A stretch of 64,000 nucleotides of DNA from Paenibacillus sp. V4I3 (GTDB lineage Bacteria; Bacillota; Bacilli; Paenibacillales; NBRC-103111). This document shows positions 53,316-60,625 of the stretch, in pieces. The stretch is from positions 7,042,501 to 7,106,500 of the forward strand of contig NZ_JAUSZA010000001.1 of NCBI RefSeq assembly GCF_030817215.1. Reading direction: 5' to 3'. Within the stretch, counting starts at the first letter, position 1; every line of letters starts with the position of its first letter. A program made the translations under genes and the position numbers. The notes beneath the pieces were generated by a model. The model ran no database searches. It was not told where the DNA came from and worked only from the letters and a program-made list of their open reading frames with translations.

Positions 53316-55496
53316 CTAAACTTCGAATTTGGATAAAGTGTCGTTAAGCGATTTGGACAGCTGATCCAGCTTGTCCGACAGTTTAACTAAACCATCGCTA
53401 ATGCTAAGCTGTTCTGAGCTCAACGAAGCAACTTCCTCCGATGTAGCTAGGGATTCCTCAGCTACCGCGCTGACATTCGTCATTGCATCGGAAAGTACAA
53501 CTTGTGATTGCTCCAGTGTAGAGATCGAATCACTTACCGTGCTTAGCTGTGTAATGAATCCACCCATATGATTCGTTACTTGTTTGAAGATGGTGTCGGC
53601 TTCTTTAACAGCTAATATTTGTTCTTGGAAAATTGGTGTTGCCGTCGAAAGCACTTTCACCGTCTCATCGATTTCTTTCGTAATGGTTTCTGTAATTTGA
53701 CCTACAACATCAATGGATTGTCTGGATTGATCCGCTAGTTTACGAATCTCATCTGCAACCACCATAAAGCCTTTGCCGGCTGCGCCAGCACGTGCGGCTT
53801 CAATTGTCGCATTCAAAGACAAAATGTTCGTTTGCTTCGTCATATTATTAAGAACATCCAGGATCTTACGGATAGAACGGGTACTGTCTTTCAAATTATC
53901 GACTTTATCAACCATCGAGCGGATCATTTCCTCTGTCAGGTTCGTTTTCGAAATAAGTTCAGTCATATACTTCGTACCTTGTTCACTGGAACTTTGAACA
54001 TCCGCAGCAGCCGTCCCCATCTCGAGGTTGGCTACAATTACCTGCTTCATTTGCTCGCCAATATGATAAGTCAACTCATTGCCTCTCTCAGACTCCGTCG
54101 CCAATCCTCCGGCACCATTGGAAATCTCATCCGTCGCCACAGCAATTTCTCTTGCAGCTGTTGCCGTTACCTTCGAGGAATTCGTTAACTCTTGTGCTGT
54201 TTCAAAAACGGCTTGAGCAGAAGTGCTTGTTTGTTGTACCAAGGTTGTAATCTGCTGCATCATCACATCAAAGCTGGCGCCTAGCTGTCCTATTTCATCT
54301 TGCGTTTTGTAGTTCGCACGCACGGTAAGTTTCCCTTTAGCACCTTGCTGCATCAAATTACGTAGATTAATCAGGGGACGTCCGATCATTCTAGCTACGA
54401 ATAATCCGATTAGTACGGCAGCAATAGCCGCGAACAAGGCAATTAGAAGCGTATAATTAAAGATTTTCTTAGCATCCTTCACAAGGGCGCTAACAGGTAT
54501 ATCACCAACGAGATTCCAACCGGATATGGACGACTTATAATAGGCTACCAAATGATCATCGCTCGTTATAAAAGAACCGTGTTCTTCTTCTAATTGTTCT
54601 TTCGTCAATTTGACGGCAGAATCTTTTTCTAATTCCGAGATTTCTTTATTAGCTATGTATTTGTTCTCTGTATTCGTAATGACAACCTTACTATCATCAC
54701 CTAATGACATCCCAGTAATCTCTTTAGTGAGTAAATCTGTATTAAGCTCTATCAGCAGAATGGCTGATGTGGTATTCGTAAGTGTATTTCTCATCACTCG
54801 ACCAATGGCAAATGTATTGGACGAGCCGCTGGAATACCCTTTGACTTTACTATCTAACCAAGCCACTTTTCCACCGTTCTCAACTGTCTTCTTAAACCAA
54901 TCATTCTCGCTTGAATTTTCGCTAAATGATGTACCACCCGAACCTGTAATGACAATCAGTTTACCATCCGGTCTGTAAAGATGAAGCGTTTTAATTGCTT
55001 TGTTCGAGAAAGTCACGACATTCAATTTGTCTGTCAATTGGCGAGTAACATCAAGAGCTTCATAAGAGGATGGATCTAATGTGGGGATTGACGCAAGCAA
55101 ATCCTGCAGATCCTTGTTAAGCATAATTTGTAGAGATACTTCATCAAAAGTTTGATAAAGGAAATCTAGTTTTTGTCCGGCCTGTGTTACGGTTTGAAGA
55201 CTGGATTCAGACACTTTGTTCTTAATCACATTTTTCGATACCGTGTAAGAAATCAGACCCACAGTGAGGACGAAAAAAAGAATACTTACAAAAAACATTA
55301 AAAACAGCTTCATGCCTACCGATTTTACTGGGTTTTCTACCTTGACTTGCTTCATTTCTTTAAAAGCGGTCGAACCCATTTGCTTAGATTTCTTGCTGGC
55401 CACGCCTACTATACGCCCCCATGGAACATTACGAATTGCTTGAACTGCTTTGTCTAAAATACTTTGAAGTTTCTCTTTCATTTTGTTCACCGCCAT
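53316..55496 (-). CDS. Methyl-accepting chemotaxis protein with dCACHE sensor
   Basis: 726 residues. A cytoplasmic basic N-terminus of about 60 residues is unusual. Then a helix (FLMFFVSILFFVLTVGLISY), a dCACHE extracellular domain (about 85-330; FSNKAIKTLHLYRPDGKLIV, WNLVGDIPVSAL), a second helix (LLIALFAAIAAVLIGLFVAR), HAMP, and a signalling coil with the tip LNATIEAARAGAAGKGFMVV. It would sense small external ligands such as amino acids or carboxylates. Inserted between pbpI and the U32 genes, where B. subtilis has other genes. Confidence 0.9.
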   Translation of the reverse strand: MAVNKMKEKLQSILDKAVQAIRNVPWGRIVGVASKKSKQMGSTAFKEMKQVKVENPVKSVGMKLFLMFFVSILFFVLTVGLISYTVSKNVIKNKVSESSLQTVTQAGQKLDFLYQTFDEVSLQIMLNKDLQDLLASIPTLDPSSYEALDVTRQLTDKLNVVTFSNKAIKTLHLYRPDGKLIVITGSGGTSFSENSSENDWFKKTVENGGKVAWLDSKVKGYSSGSSNTFAIGRVMRNTLTNTTSAILLIELNTDLLTKEITGMSLGDDSKVVITNTENKYIANKEISELEKDSAVKLTKEQLEEEHGSFITSDDHLVAYYKSSISGWNLVGDIPVSALVKDAKKIFNYTLLIALFAAIAAVLIGLFVARMIGRPLINLRNLMQQGAKGKLTVRANYKTQDEIGQLGASFDVMMQQITTLVQQTSTSAQAVFETAQELTNSSKVTATAAREIAVATDEISNGAGGLATESERGNELTYHIGEQMKQVIVANLEMGTAAADVQSSSEQGTKYMTELISKTNLTEEMIRSMVDKVDNLKDSTRSIRKILDVLNNMTKQTNILSLNATIEAARAGAAGKGFMVVADEIRKLADQSRQSIDVVGQITETITKEIDETVKVLSTATPIFQEQILAVKEADTIFKQVTNHMGGFITQLSTVSDSISTLEQSQVVLSDAMTNVSAVAEESLATSEEVASLSSEQLSISDGLVKLSDKLDQLSKSLNDTLSKFEV

Positions 55497-55615
55497 TAGT
55501 TTCTACTTCCTACAAATACCATACTTTTGAACTAGAATGTAAAGGGTTCACTTTACGTTTTTTAATAATTTCGACATAGTTTACCATTATCCTTCAAAAT
55601 CCGATCTAAAATAAT

Positions 55616-55661
55616 AAAAAAAGAAACTTTCTCCAATATACTCGAGTTTGGAGAAAGTTTC
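55616..55661 (-). terminator. Terminator of the mltG-U32 operon
   Basis: A perfect 14-bp stem (GAAACTTTCTCCAA with its complement) and a TTTTTTT tail on the minus strand, 7 bp after the U32 stop codon. Confidence 0.85.
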
Positions 55662-55668
55662 CATGGTT

Positions 55669-56955
55669 TTATTTTCCTGTTTTCTTACGCATCATATCCC
55701 ATTTTTTTACAGGTTTGTCCGTTTGTAATTTGATCATTTGAAGTGGATGTCTGGCTGCATCTAATTCTAGGCCATCTTCATTTCGTATAGTACCAACCTT
55801 TTGCTTAAAATGCGTACCATCCGGCCCGAAAAATTCAATTTCTTGGCCAGGCTTGAAATGATTTCTTTGCTGTATGAGTGCTGTTCCCGATTCAGCATCA
55901 TACCCCATAACCAGACCAACAAAATCAAATCCAACGACTTTATCTTCTGGCTCAAAAATATGATCCTCATGCCCAGGCGCTTCATAGAAGAAACCGGAGT
56001 TCAAAGGTCGGTTTGCCGCTTTATATATTTCATCTTGCCACACAGGGTTGACTTCAAAATGCTCAGGATCAGCAAAGTAGGAATCAATAGCTTGGCGGTA
56101 AGCATTAACAACCGTAGCTACATAATGAATGCTCTTCATCCTGCCCTCAATCTTGAAGCTGTCTACGCCAGATTCGATCATCTCCGCAATATGTTCAATC
56201 ATGCTCAGATCCTTCGAACCCATCGTGAAAGCATCGTCTTCCTCGCCAAACATAGGCAAATCCGTGGCCAATGGAGCAGAAAGAGGTTGATCCTTGGCAA
56301 ATAAATCGTACTTCCAACGGCATGATTGCGAGCAGCCGCCACGATTGGAATCTCGATCAGTGAAATGATTAGAAAGCACGCATCGGCCAGAGTACGAGCT
56401 GCACATTGCCCCATGTATAAAGGCTTCAATTTCTACATCGACATGAGCTTTAATCTCATCGATTTCTTCCATGCTGACTTCACGGGCAAGAACAACTCGC
56501 TCAATACCCTGGTCTTTCCAAAACTTCACGGTTTGCCAGTTCATAACGGATTGCTGAGTACTCACATGAACTTCCAGCTTAGGGGCTACTCTTCTGCACG
56601 TCTCCATAATAATTGGATCAGCTGCAATAATAGCAGAAATCCCAACCTCTTGAAGTCCTCTCAAATAATCATCAAGACCTTCTATATCTTCATTATGAGC
56701 ATAAATATTCGTTGCAACGAATACTTTAGCCCCATATTGATTGGCAAACTCTACGGCTTCGCGCATTTCCTCCAGCGAAAAGTTATCCGCGTTGGATCGG
56801 AGACCATACTTCTGACCACCGATGTAAACCGCATCCGCTCCGTAATGGATCGCAAATTTCAGCTTCTCTAAACTACCTGCCGGAGCTAGTAATTCCGGCT
56901 TGTTAAGCCTAACACGCTTTCCCCTTGCTCGGGCTTCTATGGCTGTCGTCGTCAC
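55669..56955 (-). CDS. trhP2: U32-family tRNA hydroxylation protein (YrrO/TrhP2-like)
   Basis: About 428 residues. LNKPELLAPAGSLEKLKFAI opens the U32 domain, and EAFIHGAMCSSYSGRCVLSN to GGCSQSCRW carries the four Cys thought to bind an iron-sulfur centre. B. subtilis TrhP1/TrhP2 (YrrN/YrrO) act in prephenate-dependent 5-hydroxyuridine formation at tRNA position 34. GTG at 56955 with AAGGTG upstream matches the B. subtilis start region; a TTG at 56982 overlapping the previous stop is the alternative. Follows the partner U32 gene. Confidence 0.87.
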   Translation of the reverse strand: MTTTAIEARARGKRVRLNKPELLAPAGSLEKLKFAIHYGADAVYIGGQKYGLRSNADNFSLEEMREAVEFANQYGAKVFVATNIYAHNEDIEGLDDYLRGLQEVGISAIIAADPIIMETCRRVAPKLEVHVSTQQSVMNWQTVKFWKDQGIERVVLAREVSMEEIDEIKAHVDVEIEAFIHGAMCSSYSGRCVLSNHFTDRDSNRGGCSQSCRWKYDLFAKDQPLSAPLATDLPMFGEEDDAFTMGSKDLSMIEHIAEMIESGVDSFKIEGRMKSIHYVATVVNAYRQAIDSYFADPEHFEVNPVWQDEIYKAANRPLNSGFFYEAPGHEDHIFEPEDKVVGFDFVGLVMGYDAESGTALIQQRNHFKPGQEIEFFGPDGTHFKQKVGTIRNEDGLELDAARHPLQMIKLQTDKPVKKWDMMRKKTGK

Positions 56956-56978
56956 GATAACGCACCTTCTTTCATCTA

Positions 56979-57908
56979 TCAATATACCTGTTCTTTGTAG
57001 AAAAACCCATATGACAATTCACGTTCAGGATCTTGCAGCTTAACTATCGCATCCAACCACTCCTGTTGAAAGCTATATCCTTCAGGATCAGCTGCATAAG
57101 CATCGATTACAGCCCGATAGCTTCTCACAACCGTCTCGTTATACAGAGAAGATTTCAAAAGACCTTCGATTTTCAAGCTATCTATTTGACCGTCCATAAG
57201 CTCTGGTAAATTTTCCAACATACATATATCTTCGGAACTCATAATGTGCGTGCCATTACTATCTTCATATACAGGGTATCGCTGATCACGGCGTTCATGT
57301 TCAATGAGGAATAGCCCTCGCTCAATGGAACGATCCTGGTCTGCTGCATCTTTCCCTTGGTGCTCAATATAATTCTTCACTAGCTCACGCTTAGAGTGAT
57401 AAATATTGGTGATGCCATGTACTTGTACTTCAACAGCCAACTCCGCGTGCTCTTTAAAAGCCAAAACCTGCTCCATATTCAGTTCTCTAGCCAGGACCAC
57501 ACGGGTAGCTCCTTGTTTAGCCCAATAGTTCGCAGTCGCATAATTGGTTGAGGTCATCTCTGCATTCCAGTGCAGCGCTAGCGGCTTAGGTAAACTACGT
57601 GCATTCATGAGTACAGCTGGATCACCGAAAATGATTGCATCTACACCGTATTCCTGTAATTTAGCTAAATAATCAAACAGCCCTTCAAGGGCATTATTGT
57701 CAAAAATATTGTTTACTGCAACATATACACTGGCCTTCTGTTCATGTGCCCAGGACACAGCTTCCTGCATCTCATCCAGTTTCACTTCTCCCGGCAGACG
57801 CATGCCGTAGCGCGCTTCACCAATAATAACCGCATCTGCGCCTGCTTCGATCAACCTTTTCAGTTCTGCCACAGTGCTGCAGCTTACTACTAACTCTGGT
57901 TTTTTCAA
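56979..57908 (-). CDS. trhP1: U32-family protein without cysteine cluster (YrrN/TrhP1-like)
   Basis: 309 residues. ELVVSCSTVAELKRLIEAGA, VIIGEARYGMRLPGEV and VQVHGITNIYHSKRELVKNY show a U32 protein, but where the partner has four Cys this one has none in the equivalent stretch. It probably forms a complex with the Cys-containing partner. The start is TTG 57908 with AAGGTAGGG upstream. It lies 46 bp after mltG and just before the second U32 gene. Function assigned by synteny with yrrN-yrrO. Confidence 0.82.
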   Translation of the reverse strand: MKKPELVVSCSTVAELKRLIEAGADAVIIGEARYGMRLPGEVKLDEMQEAVSWAHEQKASVYVAVNNIFDNNALEGLFDYLAKLQEYGVDAIIFGDPAVLMNARSLPKPLALHWNAEMTSTNYATANYWAKQGATRVVLARELNMEQVLAFKEHAELAVEVQVHGITNIYHSKRELVKNYIEHQGKDAADQDRSIERGLFLIEHERRDQRYPVYEDSNGTHIMSSEDICMLENLPELMDGQIDSLKIEGLLKSSLYNETVVRSYRAVIDAYAADPEGYSFQQEWLDAIVKLQDPERELSYGFFYKEQVY

Positions 57909-57954
57909 TTGCTTACCCTACCTTCTGTCAGCTTCCTATCATAAGTTCGTATTA

Positions 57955-59061
57955 CTAATTCGCAGCCTTCTTGCTTTCTGTAATATTCTTCTTATGCTCT
58001 TCAAAAGTTTCTGCGAATAAATGCCCTTTGGTCCCATCCTTCTTAGTTACGTAGAATAAATACTTCGTCTCTTCCGGATAAATAGCTGCTTTCATCGAAG
58101 CAAGGCTCGGACTCGCGATCGGTCCCGGAGGTAAACCTGTGTTTAAATACGTATTATAAGGACTTTGTATTTGAAGATCCTTCTCCAGCAATCTCTCTTT
58201 GGACTTATCAAATAAATATTGCACGGTTGCATCAATTTGCAGGGGCATATTCTTCTTCAACCGGTTCTGGATAACGCCGGATACAAGTGCACGCTCTTCA
58301 TTTACAACCACTTCACGTTCAATTAAAGAGGCAATCGTCAACATCTGGTGAACGTTAAGTCCGCGATCCTTGAGCTTGTCCTTCCAGTCTGGGGGAAGTG
58401 TCGCCAGCTTCTTATCCAGCTGCTGCAGGGTTCGCTCAATGAAATCTTGTTCCGTGGAGTCCTTCTTAAACTCATACGTTTCTGGGAACAGATACCCTTC
58501 GAGACGGTGTTTGATGCTTTTATTATCAGGAATCGTTGCGATCGTTTCCCCCTTGAACCCAGCAGGCGTATCCGCCATCTGTAGAAAAACTTCCTTTTTC
58601 CAAGGAGTCTGCTCACTTAATTTGGCTGCAATCTGATCAATGGTATAGCCCTCAGGGATCGTAATACGGATGACTTCTTCCTTCACGGTCTCCCCTTTAT
58701 TCAGCTTATTAATCATTTCTTCGAAAGTCATGCCCGGCTTCATACTGTACTCGCCTGCTTGAAGTCTGGAGCCCTGTTTCTTCATCTTTAAATAATACGT
58801 AAAAATCGAAGAATTTTTAATAAGTCCCTTCGTTTCAAGCTCCTTGGCGATTTGCAAAGACCCGGCGCCTTGTGGAATTGAAACTCTTACTTCTTGATCT
58901 GAAGCCTCTACAGGCTGGAGCGCATTCGCGATATACAATCCGATGCCGCCTGCAGTTCCAATGATAATGAGCAGCAATAGTCCAACAATAAGAAGGATGA
59001 GCTTAAGCTTACTTCTTCTAGGCTTATTCTGTTCATTCTCTTGTCCAAGCATGTTGTTCAC
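57955..59061 (-). CDS. mltG: Endolytic murein transglycosylase MltG
   Basis: 368 residues. A cytoplasmic N-terminus of about 20 residues, one membrane helix (LKLILLIVGLLLLIIIGTAG), a LysM-like region (VRVSIPQGAGSLQIAKELET), and the YceG catalytic domain with the essential Glu in LTIASLIEREVVV and the late YLFYVTKKDGTKGHLFAETF. It cuts nascent glycan strands and sets their length. The start is GTG 59061 with TAGGAGG from the repeated hairpin-SD module. Promoter lies beyond the terminator of the alaS operon. Confidence 0.93.
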   Translation of the reverse strand: MNNMLGQENEQNKPRRSKLKLILLIVGLLLLIIIGTAGGIGLYIANALQPVEASDQEVRVSIPQGAGSLQIAKELETKGLIKNSSIFTYYLKMKKQGSRLQAGEYSMKPGMTFEEMINKLNKGETVKEEVIRITIPEGYTIDQIAAKLSEQTPWKKEVFLQMADTPAGFKGETIATIPDNKSIKHRLEGYLFPETYEFKKDSTEQDFIERTLQQLDKKLATLPPDWKDKLKDRGLNVHQMLTIASLIEREVVVNEERALVSGVIQNRLKKNMPLQIDATVQYLFDKSKERLLEKDLQIQSPYNTYLNTGLPPGPIASPSLASMKAAIYPEETKYLFYVTKKDGTKGHLFAETFEEHKKNITESKKAAN

Positions 59062-59067
59062 AATAAT

Positions 59068-59150
59068 CCTCCTAAAAGTTTTGCTTTAGCAAAACTGACT
59101 TCGTAAGCATTGGCTTTAGAGTTTTCGTAAGAAAACTGGCTTCGTAAGCA
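59068..59150 (-). repeat. Hairpin-SD module before mltG, two copies
   Basis: Minus strand, proximal copy: GCTTACGAAGTC, AGTTTTGCTAAAGCAAAACT, TTTAGGAGG. Distal copy: GCTTACGAAGCC, AGTTTTCTTACGAAAACT. The two copies are head to tail in the mltG leader, and the proximal one supplies the SD. Confidence 0.75.
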
Positions 59151-59171
59151 TTTGTATACCCCAAAGCAAAC

Positions 59172-59196
59172 AAAAAAGAGCGGATGTGCTCCGCTC
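59172..59196 (-). terminator. Terminator of the alaS-ireB-ruvX-DUF1292 operon
   Basis: GAGCGGA and TCCGCTC with a 5-nt loop on the minus strand, then TTTTTTG, 14 bp after the last DUF1292 stop. It separates mltG into its own unit. Confidence 0.85.
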
Positions 59197-59209
59197 GGTT
59201 GTATGCTTC

Positions 59210-59506
59210 TTACGATTCATCCTGTTCTGGAAATACCATCTCGTCGTAGAGCTCTGAAACGGTTTCCCATTCCTCGTCATCCTCGATGGTTTCCAATTCA
59301 TACTGTCCGTCGCTATCTGTCGTCACTCGGAAAACAGCAACCTCGTCTTCCTTCTTGAGTTCATCGGATTGCAGAACAGCATACGTATAACTTCCATAAA
59401 CGAATTCTTTAAGAAGATGATACACCGTTGATTCATTTTGCTCATCAAACAAAATAATATCATCCCCGTAAGTTTTGCGCAATACGTCAGAAGGCGTCGT
59501 ACTCAT
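59210..59506 (-). CDS. DUF1292 protein (YrzB-like), second copy
   Basis: 98 residues, acidic, no membrane segment. ILFDEQNESTVYHLLKEFVY, YAVLQSDELKKEDEVAVFRV and ETIEDDEEWETVSELYDEM are typical DUF1292. Its start overlaps the previous DUF1292 stop by four bases. Function unknown; the family is always near alaS, ireB and ruvX in Firmicutes. Compared with the copy upstream it is less acidic at the N-terminus. Duplicate genes of this family in one operon are less usual. Confidence 0.85.
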   Translation of the reverse strand: MSTTPSDVLRKTYGDDIILFDEQNESTVYHLLKEFVYGSYTYAVLQSDELKKEDEVAVFRVTTDSDGQYELETIEDDEEWETVSELYDEMVFPEQDES

Positions 59507-59811
59507 GCTTCTTCTTCCTCATCGAATTCTGCCATTAATGTATTGAATGTTTCTTCAACAATATTCCATTCTTCTTCATCCTCGATGGTGAACAGCTTCA
59601 AATCCTCGCCGTCATCATCCTCTTCATAGCGAAATGCGTACACTTCATCGGATTCTTCATCTCCGCCGTCTGTAGGAACTACCATCATGTACTTCTTGTC
59701 TGAACCGTCCACTTCGAATTTCATGATAACCTCGAACTCTTCTTCGTTGCCTTCATCGTCCGGGATGTAAATGATTTCTGGTTGTTCTTCATGCAATTCT
59801 TCTTTGGACAT
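59503..59811 (-). CDS. DUF1292 protein (YrzB-like), first copy
   Basis: 102 residues, very acidic. IIYIPDDEGNEEEFEVIMKF, KKYMMVVPTDGG and TIEDEEEWNIVEETFNTLM match DUF1292. It starts 6 bp after ruvX and overlaps the second DUF1292 gene by four bases. Function unknown. Confidence 0.87.
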   Translation of the reverse strand: MSKEELHEEQPEIIYIPDDEGNEEEFEVIMKFEVDGSDKKYMMVVPTDGGDEESDEVYAFRYEEDDDGEDLKLFTIEDEEEWNIVEETFNTLMAEFDEEEEA

Positions 59812-59817
59812 ATTCGT

Positions 59818-60234
59818 TCACCTCTTCATATTAGCATCCATGTACCCTTGCAGAATGAGTTGTGCGGCCATTTTATCAATAACCAACTTGCGTTTCTTCC
59901 GACTCACATCAGCTTCTAGCAGTGTGCGTGTCGCAGCTACGGTCGTTAACCGCTCATCCCACAGGTTTACAGGTACACTTAGTTTTTGCTCTAATTCTTG
60001 CGAAAATGCGATTGCAAGCTCGCCGCGCGGCCCTATTGTATTGTTCATATTCTTGGGTAAGCCTACAACGATTTGAGTAACACCATACTCTTTGACAATG
60101 GCCTCCAGCCGAGCGATGTCTTCCCCAGGCTTACGACGATGTATGACTTCAAGCCCTTGAGCCGTCCAACCAAGCTCATCGCTCATCGCTACACCAATCG
60201 TTTTGTCCCCATAATCCAAGCCTATCCATCTCAT
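59818..60234 (-). CDS. ruvX: Putative pre-16S rRNA nuclease / Holliday junction resolvase YqgF
   Basis: 138 residues. RNase H-like fold: GLDYGDKTIGVAMSDELGWT with the first acidic residue, VVGLPKNMNNTIGPRG, and WDERLTTVAATRTLLEA with the catalytic Glu. YqgF trims pre-16S rRNA and has been proposed as a resolvase. 18 bp after ireB, 6 bp before DUF1292, in the order conserved in Bacilli. Confidence 0.92.
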   Translation of the reverse strand: MRWIGLDYGDKTIGVAMSDELGWTAQGLEVIHRRKPGEDIARLEAIVKEYGVTQIVVGLPKNMNNTIGPRGELAIAFSQELEQKLSVPVNLWDERLTTVAATRTLLEADVSRKKRKLVIDKMAAQLILQGYMDANMKR

Positions 60235-60252
60235 GCCGGTTCTCTTTTCCTT

Positions 60253-60513
60253 CTATTTGTGTTGACCCAGATAAGCACGAACTAATTCTTCAATGAGTTC
60301 GTCCCGTTCCCGTTTACGAATGAGGCTCCGAGCATTATTATGCCGTGGAATATAGGCAGGATCTCCGGAAAGCAAGTACCCGACAATCTGGTTGATCGGA
60401 TTATACCCTTTTTCCTGAAGAGCATCATACACCGCTAATAACACATCTTTGGGCGATGTCTCTATTTCTTCTGCCTTTACGTTGAACTTCATCGTTTTAT
60501 CCATGGAACTCAT
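60253..60513 (-). CDS. ireB: IreB family regulatory phosphoprotein
   Basis: 86 residues. MSSMDKTMKFNVKAEEIETS then YDALQEKGYNPINQIVGYLL and SGDPAYIPRHNNARSLIRKR. In Enterococcus IreB is phosphorylated by the kinase IreK and tunes cephalosporin tolerance. ATG 60513 matches the family's usual start; GTG 60522 has a good AAGGA but would add three residues not seen in relatives. Second gene after alaS. Confidence 0.9.
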   Translation of the reverse strand: MSSMDKTMKFNVKAEEIETSPKDVLLAVYDALQEKGYNPINQIVGYLLSGDPAYIPRHNNARSLIRKRERDELIEELVRAYLGQHK

Positions 60514-60625
60514 CAGGAGCACCTCACTTTCCTTGTGATACCTTTGTAAAATATTTGAAAATCAATCCATGTATACTGGTTATATTCTCTATGGGTTTAA
60601 AAATTCCTGTCCCACAGAAAAATAA

